From assembly GCA_019636245.1 (NCBI GenBank), contig JAHBXX010000021.1, positions 17,347-81,346 on the forward strand: a stretch of 64,000 nt of DNA, given 5' to 3'. Both the position numbers and the translations under genes were made by a program. Below are positions 26,805-34,520 of the stretch, one piece after another (positions within the stretch are counted from its first letter, which is position 1; every line of letters begins with the position of its first letter). The notes beneath the pieces were generated by a model that was not told the DNA's origin, ran no database searches, and saw only the letters and a program-made list of their open reading frames with translations. Source of the DNA: Planctomycetota bacterium. GTDB lineage: Bacteria > Planctomycetota > UBA1135 > UBA2386.

Positions 26805-27499
26805 CCGACGACGCGGCGATCGTCCGCCGCCTGGCGCTGCTGCGGCTGAAGATCGCCGGCGCGTGCCGGGCGGCGGGCCGGGGGGCCGGGACCGTCGAGT
26901 TGCTGGCGGTCAGCAAGCAGCAGCCGGCAGCCGCGGTGCGCGCCGCCCACGCCGCCGGGCAGCGCGCGTTCGGCGAGAACCGCGTGCAGGAACTGGTCGC
27001 GAAGGCGGGCGAACTCGCCGACCTGCCGGGCCTGTGCTGGCACATGATCGGCTCCCTGCAGACCAACAAGGTGCGCGACCTGGTGCGCGTGCCGGGTCTC
27101 GTGTTGCTGCACAGCCTCGACCGCGTGCGCCTCGCCGACGAACTGCAGCGCGAACTCGAGCGCGCCGGCCGCCGCCTCGACGTGCTGCTGGAGCTGCACG
27201 CGACCGGCGAACCGAGCAAGCACGGCTGCGCGCCCGGCGATGCACCGGCGCTGCTCGAACACGTGCAGGCGCACTGCCCGGCGCTGGCCGTGACCGGCGT
27301 GATGGCGATGGGCCCGCAGGCCGGCGACCCGGCGCCCGTGTTCCGCGCGGTCGCGGCGCAGGCCGCGGACCTGCGGCGGCGTTCGGGCCTGCCGCTGCCG
27401 ACGCTGAGCCTTGGCATGAGCAACGACCTCGAGGCCGCCGTGGCGGCGGGTTCGACGCTGGTCCGCATCGGCAGCGCCGTGTTCGGTCCGCGCGGTTGA
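26801..27499 (+). CDS. YggS/PROSC family pyridoxal-phosphate homeostasis protein
   Basis: A 232-residue alanine-racemase-like fold III protein. The PLP lysine is in LLAVSKQQPAAAV (about residue 36), followed by AFGENRVQEL, WHMIGSLQTNKVRDL, the VMAMGPQ segment, and the phosphate-binding TLSLGMSNDLEAAVAAGSTLVRIGSAVFG. Family members bind PLP without known catalysis and buffer vitamin B6 and amino-acid pools. The GTG start overlaps the previous stop (GTGA). Confidence 0.92.
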   Translation: MTDDAAIVRRLALLRLKIAGACRAAGRGAGTVELLAVSKQQPAAAVRAAHAAGQRAFGENRVQELVAKAGELADLPGLCWHMIGSLQTNKVRDLVRVPGLVLLHSLDRVRLADELQRELERAGRRLDVLLELHATGEPSKHGCAPGDAPALLEHVQAHCPALAVTGVMAMGPQAGDPAPVFRAVAAQAADLRRRSGLPLPTLSLGMSNDLEAAVAAGSTLVRIGSAVFGPRG

Positions 27500-27525
27500 G
27501 CACCGCCCCCCGGCGCCGCTACGTT
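27496..27525 (+). promoter_or_regulatory. Sigma70-type promoter of the endonuclease III gene
   Basis: TTGAGC (27496-27501), an 18-base spacer, TACGTT (27520-27525), and then 6 bases to GTG. The -35 box overlaps the yggS stop codon. This geometry predicts a transcript starting at the start codon. Confidence 0.5.
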
Positions 27526-27531
27526 GTGCGC

Positions 27532-28299
27532 GTGGCCGCCAGCAAGAAGACCCCCGCGCGTGTCGCCGCCCTCCCGCCCGAAGGCGCGGCCGAGGTCGCC
27601 ACGCGGCTCGCCGCGGCGATCCCCGAGCCGCGCTGCGAACTCGACCATCGCGATCCCTGGACCCTCCTGATCGCGACGATCCTGAGCGCGCAGAGCACCG
27701 ACCGCACGGTCAACACGGTCACTCCGCTGCTGTTCCAGAAGTTCCCGACGCCGGCGGCGCTGGCGGCCGCGCCGGCGGCGGAGGTCGAGGCGGTCGTGCA
27801 CCGCACGGGCTTCTTCCGCAACAAGGCCAAGGCGATCCAGGGCGCCAGCCTGGCCATCCACCAGCGCCACGGCGGCGAGGTGCCGCGCACCATGGCCGAA
27901 CTGGTGCAGCTGCCGGGGGTCGCGCGCAAGACCGCGAACGTCGTGCTCGGCGTCGCCTTCGGCCTGGCGGAGGGCGTCGTCGTCGACACCCACGTCATGC
28001 GCACGGCCCAGCGGCTCGGCCTGTCGGCGGCGACGAGCGCCGAGAAGATCGAGCAGGACCTGTGCGCGCGGTTCGCGCGGCCGCAGTGGATCGAGATCGG
28101 TCACCGGCTGCTGCTGCTGGGGCGCTACGTCTGTGGGGCCAAGGATCCGCGCTGCGACGACTGCCCGCTGTTCGAGCTGTGCGGCTCGCGGGTGGGGGAG
28201 GCCCTCGGAACCTGGCGGGATCGTGCCGCCCACCTCGCCGACCGCATCGCCGCCGCGGCGGCGCCGCCGGGTGCAGGACCGGCCTCGCCGCCGGCGTGA
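27532..28299 (+). CDS. nth: Endonuclease III
   Basis: A 255-residue HhH-GPD base-excision repair glycosylase/AP lyase. The helix-hairpin-helix motif LVQLPGVARKTANVVLG precedes the GPD-region aspartate in VVVDTHVMRTAQRLGL. The catalytic lysine precedes TANVV, and the 4Fe-4S cysteines fit C-x6-C-x2-C-x5-C (CGAKDPRCDDCPLFELC). It removes oxidised pyrimidines. The GTG at 27532 is favoured over GTG 27526 because it lies 6 bases after a -10 box. A Pro/Ala-rich tail of about 25 residues follows the FeS loop. Confidence 0.94.
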   Translation: MAASKKTPARVAALPPEGAAEVATRLAAAIPEPRCELDHRDPWTLLIATILSAQSTDRTVNTVTPLLFQKFPTPAALAAAPAAEVEAVVHRTGFFRNKAKAIQGASLAIHQRHGGEVPRTMAELVQLPGVARKTANVVLGVAFGLAEGVVVDTHVMRTAQRLGLSAATSAEKIEQDLCARFARPQWIEIGHRLLLLGRYVCGAKDPRCDDCPLFELCGSRVGEALGTWRDRAAHLADRIAAAAAPPGAGPASPPA

Positions 28300-28349
28300 C
28301 GCCGGAGGCCGGAGGCCGGCGGCTGGCGGCGGGCGGCGGGGACCAGCGC

Positions 28350-28378
28350 TTGCCGGTATCGGGGCCGGCCACGACGAT
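28350..28378 (+). promoter_or_regulatory. Putative promoter of the DUF3365 lipoprotein gene
   Basis: TTGCCG and GACGAT are spaced 17 bases apart, and the -10-like box ends 6 bases before the ATG. The -10 match is weak, but the geometry repeats that of the nth and selenoprotein promoters. Confidence 0.35.
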
Positions 28379-28384
28379 CCGGCG

Positions 28385-28945
28385 ATGCGCGCGTTCGTTC
28401 GTCGGCTGTCGCTGGTGTCGCTGGGTTGCCTCGCCGCCTGCGGGCCGCCGGCTTGGTCGCCGATCAGCGCCGACGATCCGGCGCAGGCCGCCCGGCGCGA
28501 GCGGGCCGCGGCCGCGCGCGACCAGCTGGCGCAGACCCTGATCGGCGAACTCGCGGCGGCGCTGGCGGTCGGCGGGCCGACCAAGGCGATCGAGGTCTGC
28601 CGCGAGCGCGCGCCCGCGATCGCCGCCACCGTCAGCGCCGAACGCCGCGTGCGCATCGGCCGCACCTCGCAGCGGCTGCGCAACTCCGCCAACGAGGTCC
28701 CGCCCTGGGCCCGGGCGCACGTGGCCGGCAGTTCGACCCAGCCCGCGTTCTTCGTCGGCCCGGCACAGCAGCTCGGGGCGCTCTACCCGATCCAGACCCA
28801 GCCGCTGTGCCTGCAGTGCCACGGCCGCGGCGACGAGCTGAAGGCGCCGGTGCGGGATGCCCTGCGGCGTCTCTATCCCCAGGATGCCGCCACTGGCTTC
28901 GCGATCGGCGACCTGCGCGGCTGGTTCTGGGTCGAAGTGCCCTGA
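28385..28945 (+). CDS. Exported DUF3365/Tll0287-like haem-binding lipoprotein
   Basis: 186 residues with a lipoprotein signal (SLGCLAAC, Cys near 19). The mature domain has the DUF3365 pattern: an early helix with KAIEVCRERAPAIAATVS, then RIGRTSQRLRNSANEVPPWA, and a single c-type haem motif CLQCH (about residue 141), ending GFAIGDLRGWFWVEVP. Structurally characterised Tll0287-like proteins bind one haem c and are thought to sense redox or ligands. Haem attachment would need the cytochrome c maturation system, which is not in this window. Confidence 0.8.
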   Translation: MRAFVRRLSLVSLGCLAACGPPAWSPISADDPAQAARRERAAAARDQLAQTLIGELAAALAVGGPTKAIEVCRERAPAIAATVSAERRVRIGRTSQRLRNSANEVPPWARAHVAGSSTQPAFFVGPAQQLGALYPIQTQPLCLQCHGRGDELKAPVRDALRRLYPQDAATGFAIGDLRGWFWVEVP

Positions 28946-28979
28946 CGAGGACGCGCGCCCGGTCGACCGGCGGCTGCGG

Positions 28980-29924
28980 CTACGACCGTTGGACGAGGTT
29001 GCGGCACGCCGTGGCGAACTCGTGCGCGACAGCGTCCCAGTCCCGCTGCGGTGGCGGCAAGGCATGGTGGCGCGCGGCGAGCAGTTTGGCCGGATCCGCG
29101 AGCACGCCGTGCAGGCGACTGCAGAACGCGGCATCGCTCGCGGCGGTCGGGACCAGCCAGCCGTTGGCCCCGTCGTGGATCCAGTCGGCGATCTCGCCGG
29201 CGGAGAAGGCGAGTACCGGCACGCCGCAGGCGACCGCCTCGTGGACCGCCATGCCGAACGACTCCTCGCGCGACGCCGAGACGCACAGGTCGGCGCGGTG
29301 GAGTTCGTCGGCCACCTCGGCCGGCGACAGCACGCCACGCAGGTGCAGCCGTGCCGGGGCCGTCGCGGCGGCGACCTCGTGCACGTAGTCGGGGGCGCGC
29401 TCGGCACTGCCGAGCAGCACGAGGTCGCAGCGGGCGGCGTCAGCGGCGGCGGCGAGGGCCTCGGCGAGCAAGAGCTGGCCCTTCGCCGGGCCGATCGTGC
29501 CGATGCAGACGATGCGTCGCCGGCCGTCGGCGGGCCGCGGGCGACCGGGGCGGAAACAGGCATCGAGTCCGGGGCGCACGATCGCGACGCGGGTCGCGAC
29601 CATGGCCACCGCCGTCGCGGTGTGCCGCGACGTTGCGATGACGGGCAGTGGCGCCGCCGACCACGGCGCGGTGTCGGGCACGCCGTGCAGCAGCGCGATC
29701 ACGCCCGCGGGCAGCGGGCGCCGGCGGTGGGCGGCGAACAGACCGTCCACCACGACGAGGGCGTCGGCCGGCGCCGCGGCGACCTCGGCTTCGAGGGACC
29801 CGGGCGCGACGACGCGCAGGCAGCCGGTCCCCTGCCGAGCCAGCCGCATCCCGATCTCGGCCTGATAGCGGTAACCGCCCGAAACGAAGCCGGCCGGCCG
29901 CGGCGGCTCGAGCAGCAGGATCAC
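28980..29924 (-). CDS. GT4-family glycosyltransferase
   Basis: A 314-residue GT-B enzyme. The C-terminal nucleotide-sugar domain begins IVCIGTIGPAKGQLLLAEAL and has the E-x7-E motif in EESFGMAVHEAVACGVPVLAF. The N-terminal acceptor domain is short (about 130 residues). It should transfer a sugar from a nucleotide donor with retention. It is the last gene of a four-gene overlapping operon with the PTPS-like, MDR and RibD-like genes (ATGA overlap with the PTPS-like stop), which suggests glycosylation of that pathway's product. Confidence 0.85.
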   Translation of the reverse strand: MILLLEPPRPAGFVSGGYRYQAEIGMRLARQGTGCLRVVAPGSLEAEVAAAPADALVVVDGLFAAHRRRPLPAGVIALLHGVPDTAPWSAAPLPVIATSRHTATAVAMVATRVAIVRPGLDACFRPGRPRPADGRRRIVCIGTIGPAKGQLLLAEALAAAADAARCDLVLLGSAERAPDYVHEVAAATAPARLHLRGVLSPAEVADELHRADLCVSASREESFGMAVHEAVACGVPVLAFSAGEIADWIHDGANGWLVPTAASDAAFCSRLHGVLADPAKLLAARHHALPPPQRDWDAVAHEFATACRNLVQRS

Positions 29925-30325
29925 GTGATCGGGCCTTCGTAGCTGGCCCAGGCCACGCGGCTCTCCTCGAGGGTCACCCGCAGCACGCCGCGGAACCCAT
30001 CGCGCACCCGTGCCGCCAGCTCACCGTGCAGCCACCGGGCGAGGAACTCGGTCGTCGTGTTGCGGCCGGCGAACGACGGCAGCTCGTCGAGGTTCTGGAA
30101 CCGCAACGGTGCGAGCACCGCGGCCAGCACCTCGTGCGCCCGGCCGATGTCGAGCACGATGCCGTTCGCGTCGAGCTGCGGCGCCGCGAACTCGGCGGTC
30201 ACCTCGTAGGTTGCACCGTGCAGCCGCTGCGCCGGGCCGAACACGGCGCCGCGCAGGCTGTGGGCGACCATGACGTGGTCCTTGACGGCGACGCGGAAGG
30301 TGGCGGCTTCGGAGGGCATGGGCAT
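29921..30325 (-). CDS. 6-pyruvoyltetrahydropterin synthase-like protein lacking catalytic residues
   Basis: 134 residues with a T-fold (6-PTPS/QueD) pattern: VMVAHSLRG, RLHGATYEVTAEF, VLDIGRAHEVLAAVL and NTTTEFLARWLHGEL. Against E. coli QueD (KCGRLHGH, LDHHYLN, VKET), His22 and His36 are kept. The catalytic Cys is Ala32, the third zinc-ligand His is Ala38, and the Asp-His pair is Arg75-Phe76. The final Glu (LEES) remains. Normal QueD or PTPS chemistry is therefore unlikely. The ATG overlaps the dehydrogenase stop (TGATG). The role is probably in the surrounding pathway; the substrate is unknown. Confidence 0.8.
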   Translation of the reverse strand: MPMPSEAATFRVAVKDHVMVAHSLRGAVFGPAQRLHGATYEVTAEFAAPQLDANGIVLDIGRAHEVLAAVLAPLRFQNLDELPSFAGRNTTTEFLARWLHGELAARVRDGFRGVLRVTLEESRVAWASYEGPIT

Positions 30326-31296
30326 CAGTAGGCGACCAGGGGGCAGGCTTCGACCACTTCGCCGCCGTAGAGGCGGGCGAAGAACGCCGGCAGATCGACG
30401 AACGGGATCGGCGGGCCGTGCAGCCGATCGAGCTGCGGTTCGTGCAGCAGATCGAGCACTGCCGCCGTGCGTGCGGCCCGGCCGGCGGTGCGGTGGCTCG
30501 GGGCGACCGCCGCGACCTGCGAACCGACGATGCGCTTGCGATCGTGGTGGAAGCTGCCGCCGAGCCGCATGGCGACCGGCTCGTCGCCATACCAGGACAG
30601 CTCGACGACGCGCCCCTCGAAGCCGGTGGCCTCGAGCGCGAGCTGCAGCCCCTCGCTCGTCGCGGTGGTGTGGAACGCAGCGGCAGCGGCGCCATGGACG
30701 AGCTCCTCGGGCGGCAGGACCCGCTCGATCCACGGCAGCCGCGCGGCGAACGCCCGTCGCGCCGTGGTCCGCTCGATCAGGGTGCACGGCCCGTCGTGCC
30801 GCAGGGCGAGCACGAAGGCCAGCAGCAGGCCGATGGCGCCGCCGCCGACGACCACCGTGGGCTCGCCTGCGCGCAGTTCCGCGTCCCAGACCGCGTTCAG
30901 CGCCGTCTCGAGGTTCGGCAGCAGCGTCGCGCGCGCCGGCGGCACGGCCAGCGGCAACGGCACCAGCCGTTCGCGCGCGACCACCGCGCGGTCGTGGTGC
31001 GGGTGCATCGTGAACACGCGTTCGCTGGTGCCCGCGACTTCGCCGACGAGGCTGTAGCCGTAGCTGACCGGCAGCGCGAACGTTCCCTGCATGCCCGGGC
31101 ACGCCATCGCGGCGCCGGCCGCCGCCGGCACGCGCCCGCGGCCCACCAGCCGTTCGGTGCCGCTGCTGATGCCCGACCAGTGGGCGACGATCTCGACCTC
31201 GCCAGGTCCCGGCGTCGGCAACGGTTGCCGCCGCAGCGCGCCGCGGCCTGGTGCCTCGACCCAGTAGGCGGTGGCGATCCGGTCGACCCGGCTCAT
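30325..31296 (-). CDS. Zinc-type/MDR-family dehydrogenase
   Basis: 323 residues of the medium-chain dehydrogenase/reductase fold. A GroES-like N-domain starts AYWVEAPGRGALRRQPLPTPGPGEVEI, with SGISSGTERLVGRG. The Rossmann dinucleotide loop is VVVGGGAIGLLLAF (about 150-163). The usual GHE catalytic-zinc block is replaced by YGYSLVGEV, so zinc catalysis is doubtful. It would oxidise or reduce an alcohol, aldehyde or enoyl group with NAD(P)H. It overlaps the RibD-like gene upstream (ATGA) and the PTPS-like gene downstream. Confidence 0.82.
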   Translation of the reverse strand: MSRVDRIATAYWVEAPGRGALRRQPLPTPGPGEVEIVAHWSGISSGTERLVGRGRVPAAAGAAMACPGMQGTFALPVSYGYSLVGEVAGTSERVFTMHPHHDRAVVARERLVPLPLAVPPARATLLPNLETALNAVWDAELRAGEPTVVVGGGAIGLLLAFVLALRHDGPCTLIERTTARRAFAARLPWIERVLPPEELVHGAAAAAFHTTATSEGLQLALEATGFEGRVVELSWYGDEPVAMRLGGSFHHDRKRIVGSQVAAVAPSHRTAGRAARTAAVLDLLHEPQLDRLHGPPIPFVDLPAFFARLYGGEVVEACPLVAY

Positions 31297-32276
31297 GCGG
31301 CCGTGCCCCCCACCGGCCAGCACGACAGCAGCACGTGGCCGTCGAGCATGGCATGGTCCATGGCGAATCGCAGGCCGTGGTCGACGTGCTCGACGGGAGG
31401 CAGTGAGAAGCTCGGCAGGCCCGAACCCAGCACCATGCCGGCGATGTGGACCTGCAGCAGATCGAGGCAGCGCGTCCGCAGGAACGACGACAGCGTCGCC
31501 GAACCGCCTTCGAGGTAGATCGAGTGCACGCCGCGGGCGCGCAAGGCCGCCAGCGCGGCGGCGACGTCCAGTTCGCCCCCGCTCCCGGCCACGGGCACCA
31601 CGGTGACGCCCGGCGGCGCGTCGCCGGCCACGCCGGCACCGACGACGACGTCGCAGCCCGGCGGCCGGAAGGCATGGCGGCGCGTGGGTTCGCGCAGTGC
31701 GCTGCCGGCGCCGCTGAAGACGATGCGGCGTGGGTTCGGCCCGCGCACGTGCCGTACATCGAGGCGCGGGTCGTCGGTGCGCAGCGTGCCGGCGCCGACC
31801 AGCACGCCGTCGAGCAGCGCGCGCATGCGGTGCGCATGCCGCAGGTCGGCGGCGTTGCCGATCCACTGCGACTGGCCGTTGGCGCAGGCGATGCGGCCAT
31901 CCAGCGTCTGCGTCACGTGACCGGTCGTGAACGTGCGTCCGCGGCGGCGGGCGGCGGCGGCGCCCATCAGCACTGGCAGGTAGACGCGTGCCATCGCCAG
32001 GAAGGTGGCCTCGACGGGTCGGCCGGTCGGGTGCACGAAGCCCGGCGCACCGGTCGTGGTCGGTGCATAGAGGGTCAGCGCGCCCCCCGGCGTCACGTCC
32101 GGCGCGGCCAGCGCGAACACCTGGCGCGCAGCGATCCCGAGCTCCGAGGTCGCGGGTTCGCAGGTCCAGGCATCGCCACGCTGCACGAACCAGAGGTCCT
32201 CGCGGCCCTGCTGCAGCCAGGCGCGGGCCTCGAGGAAGGCGGGCCAGGCGCTGTCGTCGCCGAATTCGCAGACCAT
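31293..32276 (-). CDS. RibD C-terminal-type (dihydrofolate-reductase-fold) reductase
   Basis: 327 residues. The C-terminal about 220 are a RibD_C reductase: GHVTQTLDGRIACANGQSQWIG, DLRHAHRMRALLDGVLVGAGTLRTDDPRL, RRIVFSG and SIYLEGGSATLSSFL. The N-terminal about 100 residues are an unassigned extension and not the RibD deaminase. The family reduces ribosylamino-pyrimidines in riboflavin synthesis or related pyrimidine/pterin-like substrates with NADPH. Its place at the head of the PTPS/MDR/GT4 operon suggests a pterin- or pyrimidine-like intermediate. A TAGGCT -10-like box (32332-32337) lies 55 bases upstream. Confidence 0.85.
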   Translation of the reverse strand: MVCEFGDDSAWPAFLEARAWLQQGREDLWFVQRGDAWTCEPATSELGIAARQVFALAAPDVTPGGALTLYAPTTTGAPGFVHPTGRPVEATFLAMARVYLPVLMGAAAARRRGRTFTTGHVTQTLDGRIACANGQSQWIGNAADLRHAHRMRALLDGVLVGAGTLRTDDPRLDVRHVRGPNPRRIVFSGAGSALREPTRRHAFRPPGCDVVVGAGVAGDAPPGVTVVPVAGSGGELDVAAALAALRARGVHSIYLEGGSATLSSFLRTRCLDLLQVHIAGMVLGSGLPSFSLPPVEHVDHGLRFAMDHAMLDGHVLLSCWPVGGTAA

Positions 32277-32388
32277 GCGGGAGAGTGCGCGTCGCGGCAG
32301 CCGCTGCGGGCGGCCGTGGGACGAGGCGAGGAGCCTAGCGCCGCGGCGCCGCCACGTAACCCCGTCTGCGCTCCCATGTCGTCTCGGG

Positions 32389-32394
32389 TAGGCT
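32389..32394 (+). promoter_or_regulatory. -10-like box (TAGGCT) of the CDP-alcohol phosphotransferase gene
   Basis: It lies 9 bases before the ATG. The same hexamer occurs on the opposite strand at 32332-32337, facing the RibD-like gene, so the 127-base divergent gap appears to carry two outward promoters. No clear -35 match is seen. Confidence 0.4.
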
Positions 32395-32403
32395 CTGGCG
32401 TCG

Positions 32404-33105
32404 ATGGAGCCTGCGCGGCTGCAGACTTGGTTGCGGGTGCAGGCCGTCTGGTGGACCGCATGGCTTCTGGCGGCTCCCTGGGCCGGTGGTCTCGAACCCG
32501 TGGCCTGGTGGCGCGGCGTGCTGCTCGGTGCCATGGCGCTCTCGCATGCGAGCCTCGTCGTCGTGCTGCGCGCTGGCCGGCGTGCCGCCGACGTCGTCAC
32601 CCTGGTCCGGTTCGCCGTGCTGCTCGCCGCGGCCTGGCTCGAGGAACGGGGCTGGCCGTGGTTCTGGGCCGTGGCCGTCGTGGCCGTGCTGCTCGACCTG
32701 GTCGACGGCGCGGTCGCCCGCCGCTGGGGCGGATCCGCGGCCGGCGCCGTGCTGGACATGGAGACCGATCAGCTGACGGTGCTCGGCCTTGCGGCGCTGG
32801 TCACGGCGCGTGGCGGCGGCGATCACGTGCTGCTCCTGCCTCTGCTGCGCTGTCTGTTCGTGCTGGCGATGTGGTGGGCGGGGGCGCCTGCGCACGACCC
32901 CAAACCCGTGCACGGCGACAACCGTCGGGGCCGCCGCGTCTGCGCCTCGGTGATGGTGGTGCTGCTGCTGGCGATCTGGCCGCCGATGCCGGTCCTGGTC
33001 GGCGATGCGTTGACCGCCGGCGCAGTGCTGCTGCTGGCCTGGTCGTTCGCCGGTGATGCGACGTTCCTGCTGGCGCACCGCCGCTCGGCCCGGGGGAAGG
33101 CGTGA
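32404..33105 (+). CDS. CDP-alcohol phosphatidyltransferase family membrane protein
   Basis: 233 residues with about six transmembrane segments. The family motif D-x2-D-G-x2-A-R-x8-G-x3-D-x3-D is complete: DLVDGAVARRWGGSAAGAVLDMETD (about 99-123). These enzymes transfer a phosphoalcohol or phosphatidyl group between a CDP-activated donor and an alcohol (glycerol phosphate, inositol, serine, diglyceride). The acceptor cannot be read from the sequence. Its stop overlaps the next start (GTGA), coupling it to the ICMT-like methyltransferase. Confidence 0.88.
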   Translation: MEPARLQTWLRVQAVWWTAWLLAAPWAGGLEPVAWWRGVLLGAMALSHASLVVVLRAGRRAADVVTLVRFAVLLAAAWLEERGWPWFWAVAVVAVLLDLVDGAVARRWGGSAAGAVLDMETDQLTVLGLAALVTARGGGDHVLLLPLLRCLFVLAMWWAGAPAHDPKPVHGDNRRGRRVCASVMVVLLLAIWPPMPVLVGDALTAGAVLLLAWSFAGDATFLLAHRRSARGKA

Positions 33106-33725
33106 ACGCCGTCGACGCCGTCGTCCTGCTGGCCTACGCGTCGCTGGTCGTCGAGTTGACGTTGTTTCCGATCCCCAGCGAGGCGAGCACGTGGCAGCTG
33201 CTGGGGGCCACGGCTCCGACCGGCGGCGTTGGTGCGGACGATGCTCTGCAGGCCGCGCGCGGCCGGTCGGTGGCGCAGAAGCTGCTGCGTTACGCGCTGC
33301 CGACCACGCTCGGGGTCGCTCTGTGGTTGCTGCCGCTCGCCTGCATCCTGGCGCCCGGGGTCGCCGTGGCGGTGGGCGCCCTGCCGGTGGCTTGGCTGGT
33401 CGGACCCGGGGTGGTGCTGGTCGCACTCGGTCGCGCGATCACGTTCGCGTCGGTGCTGCAGCTGCGGGCGCAGCGGCGCCGCGGCGGCCAGGGCTGGCTG
33501 TTCCGCCGCTCGCGCAACCCTGGTCTCGTCGGCATGTTCGCCTGCTACCTCGGGCTCTGCTGCCTGTTCCCCTCGCCGCTCCTGTGGCTCGGTCTGCCGC
33601 TCTACGTCGGCAACATGCACGCGCGGGTGCAGTTCGAGGAGGCGCACCTGCAGGCGCGGCTCGGCGCCGCCTGGTCGACGTATGCCGCCCGAGTGCCGCG
33701 CTACGTTGGTCGAGTGCGCGGGTAG
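33102..33725 (+). CDS. ICMT/PEMT-like integral membrane methyltransferase
   Basis: 207 residues with four or five hydrophobic segments. The C-terminal AdoMet-binding pattern of the isoprenylcysteine/phospholipid methyltransferase superfamily is visible: LFRRSRNPGLVGMFACYLGL, then VQFEEAHLQARLGAAWSTYAARVPRYVG (the R-x-P-x-Y-x-G and EE-x2-L-x3-G-x2-Y elements). It may methylate a lipid headgroup made by the preceding phosphotransferase. GTG start, 4-base overlap with the previous gene. Confidence 0.82.
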   Translation: MNAVDAVVLLAYASLVVELTLFPIPSEASTWQLLGATAPTGGVGADDALQAARGRSVAQKLLRYALPTTLGVALWLLPLACILAPGVAVAVGALPVAWLVGPGVVLVALGRAITFASVLQLRAQRRRGGQGWLFRRSRNPGLVGMFACYLGLCCLFPSPLLWLGLPLYVGNMHARVQFEEAHLQARLGAAWSTYAARVPRYVGRVRG

Positions 33726-33798
33726 CGGCACGGCGGCTCGCGAACGGTCCCGCGTGGGTCTTGCTCGGCGTCGTGCTGCGGGCCCGAGCGGTCGCGCG

Positions 33799-33804
33799 TA
33801 AGTT
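33799..33804 (+). promoter_or_regulatory. -10-like box (TAAGTT) of the alpha/beta-hydrolase gene
   Basis: It is 5 bases before the GTG, predicting a leaderless transcript. No -35 match is found at 16-18 bases. Confidence 0.4.
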
Positions 33805-33809
33805 CCACG

Positions 33810-34445
33810 GTGTTGTCGATCACCGGGGTCCATCATCTGCCCTGTCGCGGCCGCCTGCGTGCCAGCGTCGTGTTGCTGCACGGCTACGCCGCCGAAGCCG
33901 CAGTGCATCGGGGCGATTGCGCGGCCTTCGTCGACGGCGGCATCGAAGTGGTGCTGCCCGACGCGCCCGGCCACGGACACCGCGCCGACGGGACCCTGGC
34001 GCGCATCGCGGTGCTGCCTCCGGACGAACGTCTGGCGGCGATCCTGGCTCTGGCGCGTTCGTGGAGCCTGGAACTGCCGGCGCTCGCCGCCGCGTGCCGG
34101 CGCCGTGGTGCGCTGCGGGTCGGCCTCGTCGGCATCTCGATGGGCGGTTTCGCGGCGCTGGCGGCGATGCCGGCGCCATGCCCCTTCGATGCCGTCGCGG
34201 CTCTGCTCGCGGCGCCGGTGCTCGTCGACCCGGCGGCCGTGGCACCGTGCCGTCCGCCGCTGCTGCTCGGCCTCGCCGGCCGCGACGAAGTCGTGCCGCC
34301 GGCACCAGGGCGACGCTTCGCCCGCGACTACGGGGCCGAGCTGCACGAGTATCCGGAGTCCACCCACCTCATGCGCGGCGAGGACTGGTCGGACCTGTGG
34401 GGTCGGACCGGGGCCTTCCTGGGTCGCCACCTCCTGGTCGGTTGA
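33810..34445 (+). CDS. Alpha/beta-hydrolase
   Basis: A 211-residue hydrolase: oxyanion-region VVLLHGYAAEA, LPDAPGHGHRADG, the nucleophile elbow G-I-S-M-G-G (about residue 109), Asp in AGRDEVVPP and the catalytic His in STHLMRG. Substrates could be esters or thioesters. The GTG start is chosen because the -10-like box leaves little room for another start. It lies 84 bases after the ICMT-like gene and may be a separate transcript in the same cluster. Confidence 0.85.
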   Translation: MLSITGVHHLPCRGRLRASVVLLHGYAAEAAVHRGDCAAFVDGGIEVVLPDAPGHGHRADGTLARIAVLPPDERLAAILALARSWSLELPALAAACRRRGALRVGLVGISMGGFAALAAMPAPCPFDAVAALLAAPVLVDPAAVAPCRPPLLLGLAGRDEVVPPAPGRRFARDYGAELHEYPESTHLMRGEDWSDLWGRTGAFLGRHLLVG

Positions 34446-34465
34446 ACCACGCGTGCGCGCAGCGC

Positions 34466-34480
34466 GGGACCGGAGGTCCC
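34466..34480. terminator. Hairpin between convergent genes
   Basis: A perfect 6-bp stem GGGACC/GGTCCC with a 3-base loop lies in the 75-base gap between the hydrolase and the convergent kinase gene. There is no T-run, so it may be a weak bidirectional terminator. Confidence 0.3.
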
Positions 34481-34520
34481 ACCGGCTGCCCGCGAATCGA
34501 GCGCCGCCGCCGGTCTGCCG

